A stretch of 64,000 nt of DNA from Hymenoscyphus infarciens (lineage: Eukaryota > Ascomycota > Leotiomycetes > Helotiales > Helotiaceae). The DNA lies in assembly GCA_001414345.1 (NCBI GenBank), contig LLCB01000021.1, forward strand, positions 124,001-188,000. The letters are read 5' to 3'. Positions 24,755-35,852 of this stretch are shown here, piece after piece. The notes under the pieces are model-generated. The model was not told the origin of the DNA. It saw nothing but the letters and a program-made list of their open reading frames with translations, and did not search any database. The translations under genes and the position numbers were made by a program. Every line of letters begins with the position of its first letter. The stretch's first letter is position 1.

Positions 24755-26377
24755 CTATAGTTCCGGTACGTTCGCCCACTCATCCTCTTCTTCGGGTGGA
24801 GTTATCACAGGTCCACCTTCGGAAGAACTGGAAGAACTGCCAGAACTGTCAGACATATGATAGTGTGGAAGGGAAGCTGCGACAGTTGATGGAAGGGGGA
24901 CAGTGGACCGCGAATCTCGAACTGCCCCAGATATAGAACCAGAATTTCGCTCCTCTTTTTCTTCTTCCTCTAGCTCTCGGATCTTCTTCTCGTAAAACTC
25001 TGCTTCGTCAGGTAGACCGGTATCATTTAAGAGATCAACAACGGTGTAGTCTTCTACCTTGTCATCAACGTGAGTTCTGAGAAAAGTCTCTAGAAGAAGA
25101 TCAGGAACTGTTTCGGCGAAGTTAGCGAGGCCTTTACATACCCGAATCCAATTGCAGATTTCCTCAACGTCAAGAGTTCCTTCGTGTCCACGATATTCCA
25201 CAGTTCGTTTTCCGGCAAGTTTTAACCGGAGGCCTTCGGTGTTGTAATTTAGACGTTCTTCCCGAGGTGCTGTTAGACGACAGAGATCACTGCAGTCATT
25301 TTTCTCTCTGCAAGCCAGTAAGCGCAACAATCCATCTAATTTGGAGCCCCGTACCACCTTTGTGTCATTCTTCGCGTCGTAAGACAGAATCTTGTCAACC
25401 CCCTCTCGTTTCCAACCCTTTTTTTGGGGATGGCAATCTCTCGAAAGGGTGCTTCCTACACAGAGAGGTTCACAATAAAAAGAGAATGATCCACCCCTAC
25501 GACGTTTTTTTGGGTGGATCATCTCAATTCGATCTTCAAAAACCCAAAATAAAGACACTAACTTTGCCAAATTACGCGGGTGAAACCCCGAGTAGTTTAT
25601 CGGAGCGGGGAGACCTTGGGGAATGGATAAATCGCTGGGCTGTGCATACTCATTCCAGGGAACACGGCTACTTACGTGAACGTGGAATCCACACGAGTCA
25701 TTTCCTTTCGAGTTGATTCTGTAAGTTCTTGTGAGCAAGGAAACAATCTCACGGATCTCTACCAGACTATCGGGGTGGTTCCAGAAAGGAGGCGAGATTA
25801 GCTCCACGTCCATGAAGCTGTAATTTGGGGCTTGGTGATCCTCTTCTGGTGCATCAACTGAGCCATCAGCAGATAACAACCAATCACTTGGCTCCGGTCT
25901 TGTGCCAACTTTGTAACGATGGCAACAACCAATGCCTTTAGAAGCAAGTGTGTTGATGATGTGCTGGAAGATTTCCCTGCGCTGTACCTCGTAGACATCA
26001 TCTCGAGCAACCATATTATCACGATAGATATCTCTCTCCGGCTCGTATGTGGCTAATCCGCTAACCACTCGTCCATCTTCAGGATCTGGATCCGTGGTGT
26101 GAGGCCAGCCTTCCACGGGTTTTCCTCTGCGGTAAATTTTACCGGATGGGAGAAGGTACGCGATTGTGAACTCGATTTCGATGCCGAACGTTAATGGAGG
26201 TATGTTATTTCCTGTTGGGGGTGGAGGGACTTTTGTTTTCCTGATGGTTTCTTTTCGGCGGATGCCTTCTTCTTCCTCGCCACGTTGTTCCAGACGACGT
26301 TCTTCATAGCTGTTTTGCCAAGAAAATGAAGAGGAATCACTGTCGGAATCTATGGGGATTGGAGACTTGGACGACAT
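24755..26377 (-). CDS. putative amidoligase (amidoligase_2-like)
   Basis: An intronless 540-residue protein. After an acidic/Ser-rich, low-complexity N-terminus (1-60) comes FGIEIEF (64-70), then LLSADGSVD (about 167-175), MDVELISPPF (about 189-198), CGFHVHVS (about 229-236) and LAKLVSLFWVFEDRIE (about 270-285). This order matches the fungal amidoligase family, whose members share the glutamine-synthetase-like fold and are predicted to form amide bonds between carboxylates and amines. The Glu pair in GIEIEF and the HVH motif are the expected metal/ATP-binding positions. The C-terminus is Ser- and acid-rich (residues about 500-540). The substrate is unknown. There is no signal peptide. It stands alone next to the RIP-mutated block yet has normal composition and an intact frame. 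Confidence 0.75.
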   Translation of the reverse strand: MSSKSPIPIDSDSDSSSFSWQNSYEERRLEQRGEEEEGIRRKETIRKTKVPPPPTGNNIPPLTFGIEIEFTIAYLLPSGKIYRRGKPVEGWPHTTDPDPEDGRVVSGLATYEPERDIYRDNMVARDDVYEVQRREIFQHIINTLASKGIGCCHRYKVGTRPEPSDWLLSADGSVDAPEEDHQAPNYSFMDVELISPPFWNHPDSLVEIREIVSLLTRTYRINSKGNDSCGFHVHVSSRVPWNEYAQPSDLSIPQGLPAPINYSGFHPRNLAKLVSLFWVFEDRIEMIHPKKRRRGGSFSFYCEPLCVGSTLSRDCHPQKKGWKREGVDKILSYDAKNDTKVVRGSKLDGLLRLLACREKNDCSDLCRLTAPREERLNYNTEGLRLKLAGKRTVEYRGHEGTLDVEEICNWIRVCKGLANFAETVPDLLLETFLRTHVDDKVEDYTVVDLLNDTGLPDEAEFYEKKIRELEEEEKEERNSGSISGAVRDSRSTVPLPSTVAASLPHYHMSDSSGSSSSSSEGGPVITPPEEEDEWANVPEL

Positions 26378-27350
26378 TGTGTTTTAGGAAATCTAAACTT
26401 ACCTATTTTTCGTATTGTGTTGAGTTGTTCAGAATTATATGTTTCTGCGTGAGCGTAAAATGGCTAATTGTAATATGAATAATGATTGAATATACTGAAC
26501 TATTGTTTCGAGAAAGCTCGGCAAATATACTTGCGACCATGAAAGAAAACAATGCCATTGCTTTCTGTGCCTTGCTCTCTACAAGGAAACTTACTATTTC
26601 TTTGTTATAATTTTGTACATTGTAGGAGTTCTTTAAAGGTTGTTCAAAAGCTTCCGTCAGAATTGTTCGTTCTCCTTTGATTAGGTCTTTGTCCATCGTT
26701 AGTAGCATTGTGATGCACAAGGAAAATGGTGTCAGAGCCGGGATATGGTTGCGAAAAAATCCTTAAATCCTTAGCTCTCACATTGAGCAGGGGAGAAAGA
26801 CTCTTGACGGGGCTTTGAACTTTCGAACAGAAGAAGCCCAATCGAGGCTTTGTGGGTGACAGTGTTTCCAAACAAAGCTTTGTTCAAAAAAGGAGCCGAG
26901 TCTCCAGGGTGGGATGAGGAACTACTGTCATATGTCTTATTCTTTTTGGTCTTCAAGGATGGGATTCCACAACTTCTTAAAGAAGGAGATAATAAGGGCG
27001 TCCATCTTGGACTACACTGGAGAATCCCATTTGACCAATCACACGGCGTGTCGCCACACTTTAGCGGGAACTGACCAACAAATCGATTATAGTTCGGACG
27101 TCCGTTTCATTCGGGACTTCTCCTACGGAGATACATCCGTCTCTAGCTGTTCGCACAAGCCGGATGATACTTCTGAACTTACTGTCCGCCGAGATGATCA
27201 CTGCTACCCCGCATTCCAATACTCTCCGAAATACTCTCCGGAGAGTTGCTATAACCAAGCCAAAATACCAAAAAGGTAAATAAACCCATCCAAAACCCCA
27301 AGTTCTTTTAGAACAGTATTTCGAAAAAATTTGTACCCAGACGCGTCACA
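26378..27350. other. intergenic, no supported gene
   Basis: Several overlapping 60-120 codon ORFs on both strands have no recognisable motif and look like chance frames. A 13-bp string TGGTGTCAGAGCC at about 26729 resembles an initiator-tRNA primer-binding site, but I see no LTR pair around it. Confidence 0.4.
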
Positions 27351-28182
27351 ATGGCCGATCCCCGCGATAAGATGTCCCGCTTAAAACAATCCTTTCCTCT
27401 GGGAACTACAACTTTCATCACGCTCCTCACCCTCGATACATCAATTCAATATGCCATCCTCGCGAAATTCCTCGCTTCCCCTCTTTGAGATATCCCACAC
27501 ATCGCAACCTACGCAAGCTCCTCACCAGCAGCCTTCGCCTTCGGACTTCCCCTCAAACCACTACTTATCCTCGGAGTGGCGGCCGGCACAGCGCTCAAGC
27601 AAAATTACTATTTCGCCAGTATCGCCGTGGAAGAGTAAAAGCCCTTCCGATAGGAATTTTCAATAGTGTTTTCAATTCTTTGAATTCGATATTTACACTT
27701 ACTCCCGCATCTAAAGTCCTAGCACCGGAAGCTCTTACTGCTGGGGAATTGTCGCCTATGTTTGTCCTAGGATGTTTGGGTTATTTTACTAGTCTTGCAG
27801 TAGAAACGATTTCCGAAGCGCAAAAGGGGAATTTCAAGGCCAAGCCTAAGAACAAGGGGAAAGCTTTCACGGGAGGACTTTTCGGATGGTCGAGACATAT
27901 CAACTATGGGGCCTACACGGTTATGAGAGGGAGTTGTGCGTTGGCTTGTGGTGGATGGATCTGGGGGTTGGTTGTTGGAGGGTTCTTTGCTGTTGATTTT
28001 ATTAACAGGGGGGTTCCGGTTATGGATGATTATTGTACGAAACGAGTAAGTTTTCGTCCATTCCATATTTTGCTGTCGGTGCGGTATTGTGGTAGTATGG
28101 TGATGACTGGAAGGCGTATAAGCAACAGCTCATTCCTAGTATCTATCAATCTTCTGAAAAGATTTTGAAGAAGGGGAAGTAA
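27351..28182 (+). pseudogene. DUF1295-family membrane protein gene, broken
   Basis: From ATG 27351 the frame reads MADPRDKMSRLKQSFPLG to a TGA at 27486-27488, then continues in the same frame (DIPHIATYASSSPAAFAFG, LKPLLILGVAAG) to a TAA near 27636. There a one-base deletion shifts it to another frame, which reads on through FNSVFNSLNS, NKGKAFTGGLFGWSRHINYG, RGSCALACGGWIWG and RGVPVMDDYCTKR to a GT-AG intron at 28046-28095. The last exon is YGDDWKAYKQQ... ending at 28180-28182. The FGWSRHINYG block and multiple TM segments fit DUF1295 (steroid 5-alpha-reductase/isoprenylcysteine methyltransferase-like fold). No intron explains either lesion, so this looks like a recent pseudogene or contains sequencing errors. 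Confidence 0.7.
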
Positions 28183-28271
28183 AAAGGTTCATAGGCGTTA
28201 GAGCATGTATTCATTATTGGTATAAATACTGTACTTATCTGTTTTCCCACGTATAAATTGACTGAGAATGC

Positions 28272-28984
28272 TCAACCCGCCAGAGGCATGTATTTCTTTC
28301 CCCCCATAGCTAACGGTCTGAAGCCACCCATCTCCATATTCTGCGCATATCCGGTCTCCATGACCACGCTCTCTCTGATCTTGCTGATCTTTTTCTTCTG
28401 CGATGCTCGCACGAGCATAAGGACCGTCGTGAAAAATGTGAGTACATACAAGATTGCTTGCGCGAGCGAAACGAACCAGGTATGCTTCTATTCGCCGTCA
28501 GACTCGATCAAGAGCAAAGCAAAGGGGGAAACTTCCAGGGTCAACTTACCTGTAAGGTACATAACTGATCGAAATTCACGATTTCCTTTACTGCGCCCTG
28601 GATTGAGTCCGCCTTTGGGCTACATGAATAACCCCACAAATCTTGTCCTGTCTGATACATTTTGTAGGTCGCGGATGCAGCAATCCAAGCGACAAAATGT
28701 AGCGCCAAAAACGCGTAGCTCACATATGAAGTCACAGTACTGACTTTATTGGCAGCCTTGACCGAGCGACAGTAGCTGATCAATGTGATTATGTTGAGCA
28801 CGAAAGTCATAGCCGAAACGGCGAGAAGAACGACAGATGTCCAGATTGTTGGCGAGGCTCCCCATATAGATGTACCGTCAACTTGGTGGCTTCTTGTAGT
28901 GAAATAGGAGAATAGCGTGTATGAGAGAGTAGAAATCATTACTGCGTTCAGGACAGCGGATATTGAGCGGGAAATAAATCGCAT
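28272..28984 (-). CDS. MARVEL-like four-TM membrane protein
   Basis: Two exons, 28984-28550 and 28487-28272 (62-bp intron GTAAGT...AATAG), give about 216 residues. Four hydrophobic segments lie at roughly 8-28, 47-72, 83-106 and 150-172. Between the third and fourth, DLWGYSC and FDQLCTLQ provide the paired Cys typical of the extracellular loop in fungal MARVEL-domain proteins. The C-terminal tail after the last helix is basic then Met/Gly-rich. It is probably a plasma-membrane or vesicle protein; its specific role is unknown. It is convergent with the DUF1295 pseudogene, with about 90 bp between their stops. Confidence 0.7.
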
Positions 28985-29060
28985 GGTTCGAATATGCTTT
29001 TTGTATATCTGGTAATGGTAATTCTTGTTAGATTACTGCATCACAGTCGAGAAAAGAGTA

Positions 29061-29231
29061 CTACTCTGGGTCGTAATTCTTGAGGGATTTCAGTTCACGT
29101 ACCAAGTCTTTCTTTTCCGCTTCTGATAACTGATATGCTGAATTTCCAGTCGCCGTCTGCCGTAACGGTTCTACGCCTGTGATCGATATTTTCGGCTGTT
29201 TGCTGCCTTTCTTCTTATTCCAAAACGCCAT
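29061..29231 (-). CDS. small basic hypothetical protein, 56 aa
   Basis: A single short ORF reads MAFWNKKKGSKQPKISITG and ends KSLKNYDPE, with a normal ATG and a TAG stop. It is charged, with no TM segment and no signal peptide. It shares its upstream direction with the MARVEL-like gene (about 77 bp from this stop to that gene's ATG). I do not recognise it. The composition looks protein-like, but an ORF this short could be chance. Confidence 0.35.
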   Translation of the reverse strand: MAFWNKKKGSKQPKISITGVEPLRQTATGNSAYQLSEAEKKDLVRELKSLKNYDPE

Positions 29232-30690
29232 GATGAAGAGACAGCCTCGTTTTCGGTTGAAATGGAATATGAATTAATTGTCGGGTTTCTCGGCTTCAAT
29301 TGCAGAGAAAAATCAGAGAAAAGGATGCGCAAGAGGATGCGACGATAATGAGGACGAAGGATCTTAAAAAAAGACCAAAAAATGAGAGGGGAAAGACAGA
29401 AGGACATTGATTTAGCATTTCCTTCCCGCAAGTTGGGGCGGTAAGGTTAAGGCTACTTCGTAATGATCTTCCTGCGGACTAATCAGCAGGTCATCTCGAA
29501 CTACGAGAAGCGTACCTATCAGCGGGAAATGAGGCTGATTCTAGGCTCCTCCTGTCATGCATCCAAGCATCAAGAAAGGTTGGGGCTACTGGTTAGGGCT
29601 GACATGAGGGTTCATGATTTGTTAGAGAGACAGTGGAGTGTGAGGCCGAAGGATCTTCGTCGGCCGACACTATTCAGCTCATATGCACCCCGATCCTCAC
29701 CTGTTCCCCAATATGGAATCCCAGGACCGAGATGTCGGTTTTCGATTTGATGGGGAGTTTCGATTTGTGTTGGTGAGGGTTGAAAAGAATGAATCCCATA
29801 GCTGTGGCTGTGCTTTGTGGCTGGAAAATTACCCCTCTTCCCCAGCCCCTTCCTACTCGGGGACAACAACACTTTTTTTCGAAGTACAGAATCTTCCTCG
29901 TAATGGGTTCGACTCGTTGCGATATTGCCCTCTTTTGGGGGTTTATCCAGCATCTCCCGGGATTTGGGTAGAGGCATGGATATTTTGAAACTGCAATCTG
30001 ACTGAGAATGGAGGTCGGAATAGAATAGAACCATCAAAGGTGGCACGCCTAATAAGCATCGACGAAGTTAGGGATGGTCCCTTCAAATATAATGTAGACT
30101 CGTCGTGGCTTCTCCCTACAACCCTCACTGTGCACCTTCACTTCTCAGAAAGTCACCAACGATTCAAATCCGATATTTCATCTGATCTCCACTCGTTGCG
30201 CCAACATCTTTGGGACATTTTATGCGCAGCAAAACCACTTTCAGACGATTTTTCTATCATTTCTTAATTTCCTCCGATTTCCTTCCATCCTTTGAAACCT
30301 CAATTATTTATTATTCTAAATCTGCCGTTAAAGTTCATGTAGTCTAAAGGGTATCTCTGTTCGTGTTCCGTTTCTTCTCTTTCTGACAATCACACACATG
30401 ATTGTCCTTAATTATCCTGTGCTCTTCCTCTTCACACTCCTGTTCCCAGGCTCCCACGACAGCTGTCGATTTCGCCGGGCTGTCCACACCTAATCGACCG
30501 TTCATCGCGTCAATCAAATCCTTCGTCTGTCTCTCGTCTTCGTTTTTTCTGATATCTTCTTCGAAAATACATCCTCCCCTTGAGCTTCCTGATTTCGTTC
30601 GCTTCAAACTCTCGTCTCTTTTCAAGCTCGTTTTTCTCGACAAGCTTCCGTTTCTTCGTATGCTTCCCGAAACATCTGTGCTGGCGAAGC
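29232..30690. other. intergenic, only doubtful ORFs
   Basis: Overlapping frames occur on both strands (for example 29612-30046 minus, 30040-30267 plus, 30344-30643 minus) without motifs. The 30344-30690 minus region is Lys/Glu/Arg-rich in two competing frames and lies just beyond the stop of the SAT4-like gene. I see no splice that would join it to that gene. Confidence 0.45.
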
Positions 30691-31857
30691 TTACCCACTT
30701 GGCTGAAATTTGACTTGCGATTGACCAGATCCCGTTTGTTTTCGGTTCAACTCCTCAGGGAGGTTATTGAGGGCATGTGGTTCCACGACATCGTTTCTGC
30801 TTGCCCTGGACTCGCGCAGGCTTTTGAAAACTACTCGAAACATTGGTCCCTACAAGAATGGTCAGAGAGTGACGTTGAAACGGGGCTGTGATAGGGAATC
30901 TTACGAGAGCTGGCAAACATGCTGCTATGATAGCAGAAGCCAGTACGACGATATTCCAGGCAGTTCCGCGAGCAAGAGTGAAAATTGGGTCCAAGGGGTG
31001 ATATTCAAACAAGACCACGAATCGATAAATACTTATCAGTACTACGAAACCCCCCATCAAGAAAATGAGTGAAAGTGATATTTTCTGAGCTCTGTTGATA
31101 TCCAATTGCCAAACTTGGGGTAGCGGCAGTATGACAATGAGCGAGTCGAGAATAATACTTGGAAGAGCGATGGCAACCAAGGTGATTTTTAAGTTGAAAC
31201 AGTGACCTGCTATCCAAGGCGCATATGCCTTTTTGAGAGGTATACATTGTCCTTCTGCGATTCCGAGCAGTATAATCGCCCAGACAACAGCGATTATTCC
31301 GAGGGTTAACGCTCGAGTTCGAACAACGTGCGAGGGGAAAAGTCGATGGTACATGACGAGAATGGAAATCTTGACCAAAGTCAAGTTTACGAATAAAAGG
31401 GGTTCGTGCACTAGGAGAAGCTTTTATGATTTGTTAGTAACTTTTTTTCCTTCCTAAGTGCACATAGACTTACCTTTCCGACCATCATAGCATTACTTAG
31501 TCCATTGGGTCCGGCTGCGACAGCCGCGGAGTGTCGACCCAGTCCAAAATTAAGCACTATGGCTGTTAGTATAACCACGGAAGAAGGAACACGAAACATA
31601 CTCGTGCACAGCAGTGCAGTATTTCCAACGAGAAAGACTGTCGCAACAACCAACAACCAGTCATCCAAAGCATACTTTCCACCCTGCTTGTACTTCGCTC
31701 CATAACGCAACACCACAAAAAGAAAGGCCAGCGCCGTGAACGAGATACTCAATCCCCTAACCTCGCCCCTAATATCTTCAGTAAGATCCTGCTCTTTTGC
31801 TAATTTGGCCATTACCACCAGGTAGGCAGTTAGGTTAGGGTCAGCGGTTGAAGCCAT
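30691..31857 (-). CDS. SAT4/rhodopsin-like integral membrane protein
   Basis: Three exons: 31857-31474, 31420-30905 and 30849-30691 (introns of 53 and 55 bp), about 352 residues. The acceptor at 31421 was chosen because it keeps phase and restores LLLVHEPLLFVNLTLVKISIL. The second intron (GTAAGA...TTGTAG) removes a frame that would otherwise end early. Seven TM segments are visible, with KYALDDWLL after TM2, LTLVKISILVMYHRLFP in TM4 and GTAWNIVVLASAIIAACLPAL in TM7, all hallmarks of the fungal SAT4-type domain. These are plasma-membrane proteins of poorly known role, some related to Pth11-like receptors. There is no CFEM domain in the N-terminus here. Confidence 0.8.
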
Positions 31858-33140
31858 TGTGCCTATTGGTTGGCGAATAAGATCCGGAAAGCTTCAAACC
31901 AGAAAAAGTAAGTGTAAATTCCAATTCGAGAAAAGAAGACTGCGATAACCTCGTCTTTCAAGGGGAAACACAGTGCAATGGCCCTTCAATTCCACGTGTG
32001 ATGGGTTATCCGTCATCCAGGTACATCCATTCCCACCAGTCCAGATGAAGTAACATCAAGCACATGGCAGGCTACCAGGGTTTTCCGCCGATTTTCATGG
32101 GGGGTTATCTCGCTTCTGCGGTAATAGTTTCGCCTGGGACGAAGTAAGAGCCATCCCCCCGGGGGTCTGTGCCAGACATCCAGGTCCCGCAGTTAGCAGC
32201 CACTAAGAGCTGTCAAAAGAAGATGAGAAACGAAACAATTATGGGGTCGTCCGAGATAATGGCGAAGCGAGCCCTATTTACCCGCCAAGAAAGATCATTT
32301 TTCGGCCTAACTTGGTTCACGGAAATATTAGAGTTCATCTTATACATGCAGTCAACGAACCACTTGATTATGCATATACTTAACATGCATTGATAAAGAT
32401 TCGCGCCACGCCCAATTTACGCACAAAATACTGGTCACGTTCTTGCGTTGCTTTCCGAGGTTGGAAAAGGTTGTAGATCATGCCCAGAACGTGTTCTAAC
32501 GGTGGCTCAATAAGCATTGAGGAACTAGCGGTCAATGCTCTGTCTGTATTTGGAAAGGAAACCGTTGAAGAGATTCAGATGGTGTTCATCCTGCGGGGGG
32601 TTTTGTGGGCAGTGATTGCGCAAGAGGACAAAGCGCACCTTGGCAATGAATTTGCGATTTCTCGATCTCAATCGAGACCTTCCGAACCCCAGAGTTTGCG
32701 AAGAGACACTATCAAACAACCTGAATGCCCTTGCGAGGGATCTTCGAAAGAAGTCAGATCATTTAATGGAGCCCGACGACTGCAAACCAAGGTTGACTTT
32801 GGCGAGTGATGCGTGATGAAAATAATAACGGGACCCCTAGTAGATAACGAGAGACACGAGAGAAATGTAAGAGAGAAGAGAACGAAAATCCCAGAGAATC
32901 AAAACATTAAGGATAAAACGCGTTTGAGACTCTTTCACATGAAAGTTGAACAGTTGAAGACATCTTGAATGTCCGTGATATAATTTCCTGCCGATGTTGA
33001 GCATGGTTTGAAATTCGGCTCAAGAAGGAAGATAGATCTTACATGATCGTGTATAAGCAATTTATTGTCTAGTTCGCTCCGAAATCTCCTACGACTTTCT
33101 AACGACAATTTTCTCTATTATAGTTTCCTCGAGGTGGCTC
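31858..33140. other. intergenic with truncated MITE
   Basis: A diverged TACTTCGTCC-family MITE lies at about 32050-32146. A plus-strand ORF at 32480-32809 (109 codons) shows no motif and I do not accept it. The rest is the 3' flank of the MFS gene and the 5' flank of the SAT4-like gene. Confidence 0.45.
32050..32146. mobile_element. MITE, TACTTCGTCC family A, 5'-truncated
   Basis: The internal block GGCTACCAGGGTTTTCCGCC and the intact right end GTTTCGCCTGGGACGAAGTA match the full copies at 46.3 and 51.3 kb. The left terminal repeat is missing or diverged. Confidence 0.7.
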
Positions 33141-34874
33141 TTATTCTTCGACCACATCATGCTTCTTCACCCTTCCTTCTGCCTTCTCCGGGAAATATCC
33201 AACGCCTACAACACCAACAAGCCCAACCAGAATCAGAATAAGCCACACTAAATACCCATTGAGAAACTGTGTGCGAGCACCAACTGCAAACAAGCTGGTG
33301 AAAATTGCAGGTCCAACGGTGCGGATGGCCGCTGTGAGTGTAAGTGCTATTCCATTGAGAGTCCCGAGGCTTTGCTGAGATGGAGCTATATCGTTTATAG
33401 CTAATTGGACGGCGGCTGGAGGGAGTTTCATTAGTGTTTCAATCCAAGTCTCGTCCAAACATTCAACTTACTGAAAGCCATCGCGACGCCAGCACCTCCG
33501 ATTTGGATTGTAGGAGCAACGATCCAAAATGCCGTCGTCCATCCATTTCTCAAGAGCCAATTAGAAATTGGAGCTCCTGTGAAAAATATAGGCCATGCGT
33601 AAAGACACCAACTTAAGACAGTACCTGTGCCGTATTTCAATTGTAATGGCGGAAAGACGAAGAGTAGCCAGATGGATTGTGAAACTCCAATGCCCGCAAG
33701 AAAGTAAGAAATCTGCAAAGGAGTAAAACTACAACCACCCAGCGATACGTCGGTGAACCAGTATACAGGTGACACTGCAATCGATTAGTACTACCAATGG
33801 CGAGGGGAGAAGAACTTGGTATGTACCAGCTGTGTATGCTAAACCAAGGAGCATTACATGACCATAGAGGAACAAAACAATTCCGACTCCAGGTGACTTG
33901 ATGATTTCAATGCTATCCATCGGCGGAGGAGCCGGTGCGTCATCCTCGACTCTTCTTTTCAAAGTCTATATGTGCATTAGTTATGGTTCGGGTATTGTTG
34001 GAGATATTTGCAACTTACCTCCTTTAAAGCTATTGCGCACACACCGGCGGCAGTCAAAGCCAAAATCCCGTTCACGACAGTAGGTAGAGCATATGGGAAT
34101 TGTTTGAAGATAGCCCAATGTCCGAAAACCTTGGGGTACTGCTTTGCTGGCTCGGAAAGAGCACCACCAATCAAAGGGCCAACCAAAATTCCAATATTCC
34201 CACTGAAAGCAAATAAGCTGAAAGCTCTCGCTTGGGTCTTGCGCGTGCTGTTCTCGGTGACCATTGTCCTAATAGTTACGACCGTCCCGCTGAATACGCC
34301 TGCGATGCAACGAAAAAGTATCATTTGCCATATAGTCTTGCTGAAACCAAATAGTGCAGTGCCCATTGCAACTCCCGTCAACGAGAACACCATGACTGGT
34401 TTCCGACCAATGCGATCAGAGGTTTTACCCCACATAATCATAAGTAGCATTTGAGTGAAGGAGAACATCGATTCCTAAGGAAAGGGCTTGGTTAGCATTG
34501 TTTTCGTGCGGAATGGCATTCGCTTTTGATTACGACAAGGAATAATTGAAATGAGGGGAGAAGAAGGTTTCACAAACAATCAAGCCACTATAGAACCCAA
34601 CGTCTGACTCCTCTAGCTCGCCGGCCTCCCAAATCATCTTGTTGACGAAGGGGAAAATCGCGAAAAAGGCCATTGGCTCGATAACTCTCGCAACACATAA
34701 GACGAAAATCTGCAGCTTCGGCAAGGGTACATCTTCGTCTTCGATTTCGGTCTCAATTGCGGTGTCGCCATTGTTTGAGTGGGTTCGAATGAGGAGGCCA
34801 TCTTGTGGTTGGGTTGTTGGATCGACTTCGGAGACTATGAGAGGGGTCGTCTCATCGCTTGTCAATTTTGACAT
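33141..34874 (-). CDS. MFS transporter
   Basis: Five exons: 34874-34578, 34474-34019, 33965-33827, 33774-33472 and 33415-33141 (introns 103, 53, 52 and 56 bp), about 489 residues. A polar N-terminus is followed by 12 predicted TM segments. Motif A is GKTSDRIGRKP (115-125) between TM2 and TM3, with RCIAGVFSGTVVTIRT in TM4 and NIGILVGPLIGGALS as motif C in TM5. The APSQQSLGTLNG loop in the C-terminal half is characteristic of the fungal ZIFL/YCR023C-like MFS group, proton antiporters for small molecules. The last intron is placed at CCTCCAG by its ACTAAT branch point and phase. The substrate is unknown; metabolite export is a guess. Confidence 0.85.
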
Positions 34875-35852
34875 TGTTTCTGTCGCTCCGCCCTCGAATA
34901 TGGAAGCGAATTGATAACAAGTCGATTCGTGAGGGTTTGGGTGCTTGTTTTGGAGGTGAAATGTGGGGCTCTTTTTGTTCGTTGGTTGAATTTATTTACC
35001 CCGCTGTAAAAAAAGTATCGCACCCTTCCCGGTGACGCTTACCAGCCTTGATGAGCTGTTCAGGTACATCAGGTATTTACATAAGGCGTTTTTGAAGGTA
35101 GTTCAAGATGTGATTGATTTTATTGGAAGATGATGAGGAATGGGCGGTCAAGCTGTTGCCGGAGTTAGTTTGACCGATGCAGCGCTGACTAAACAAAGGA
35201 TGGTGCAATATCCAAAGCTACCTACCTGTTTACCGACCTTGTGTGTTTCTCGGTGTCGTCGTTTGTAAAGTTATGTTGGGTTTCAGATTCGAGGTTCGAG
35301 AGGTTCGAAGACTTTACCTATATATAGCACGTGGCTGGTATTGGCACTGCTTGTGATTGGTCGAGGGGGCTCGCGATGGGCATTGAAAGCGGCAGTCAAT
35401 ATGCCAGGGTATCTACGGAGTATCTAACTCCTGTTGGTTCGGCTTTCTAGGGCAAGTCATGGTAAATAACCTAAATGCTTAGGAAAATTTAAAACATTAA
35501 ACCAAGCCTTCTACACCAAGTTGTAGAGAAAGGGGTTACTGCCCACCATGGTCCATGCGAGGCACCAATGAAAACTTCAGCAATTTGGCGTTGATTTGAA
35601 AGAATGCATTCTTCTTCGTTTAGTCTTAGGCAAAATGGCTACAGATCTGTTAAAAGAGATGATCGTCAAGCTTTCCATGGAACTGATTTCAAGTCGATGT
35701 AACTTCTTCAAATAACCGAACAGGCTGTTCTTACACGAAATACAAAAGGGGAGGGCAGGTACGTAAAGTATTCGACACTTGAGAATTATCTGGCTTTAAA
35801 CCCGCTTCTTTACTACGGCTCCCTATTTTTTGCACATGTCGATTTGGCTACA
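34875..35852. other. shared upstream region of MFS and AA9 genes
   Basis: The two genes diverge from this 978-bp interval. I see no ORF with motifs and no clear repeat. Confidence 0.5.

Noticed and set aside
30344..30690. Lys/Glu-rich minus-strand ORFs as a C-terminal exon of the SAT4-like protein
   Set aside because: The only intron that could join them would be about 20 bp; two frames compete and neither shows a motif.
32480..32809. Plus-strand 109-codon ORF as a gene
   Set aside because: No motif, no splice context, and competing frames on the other strand.
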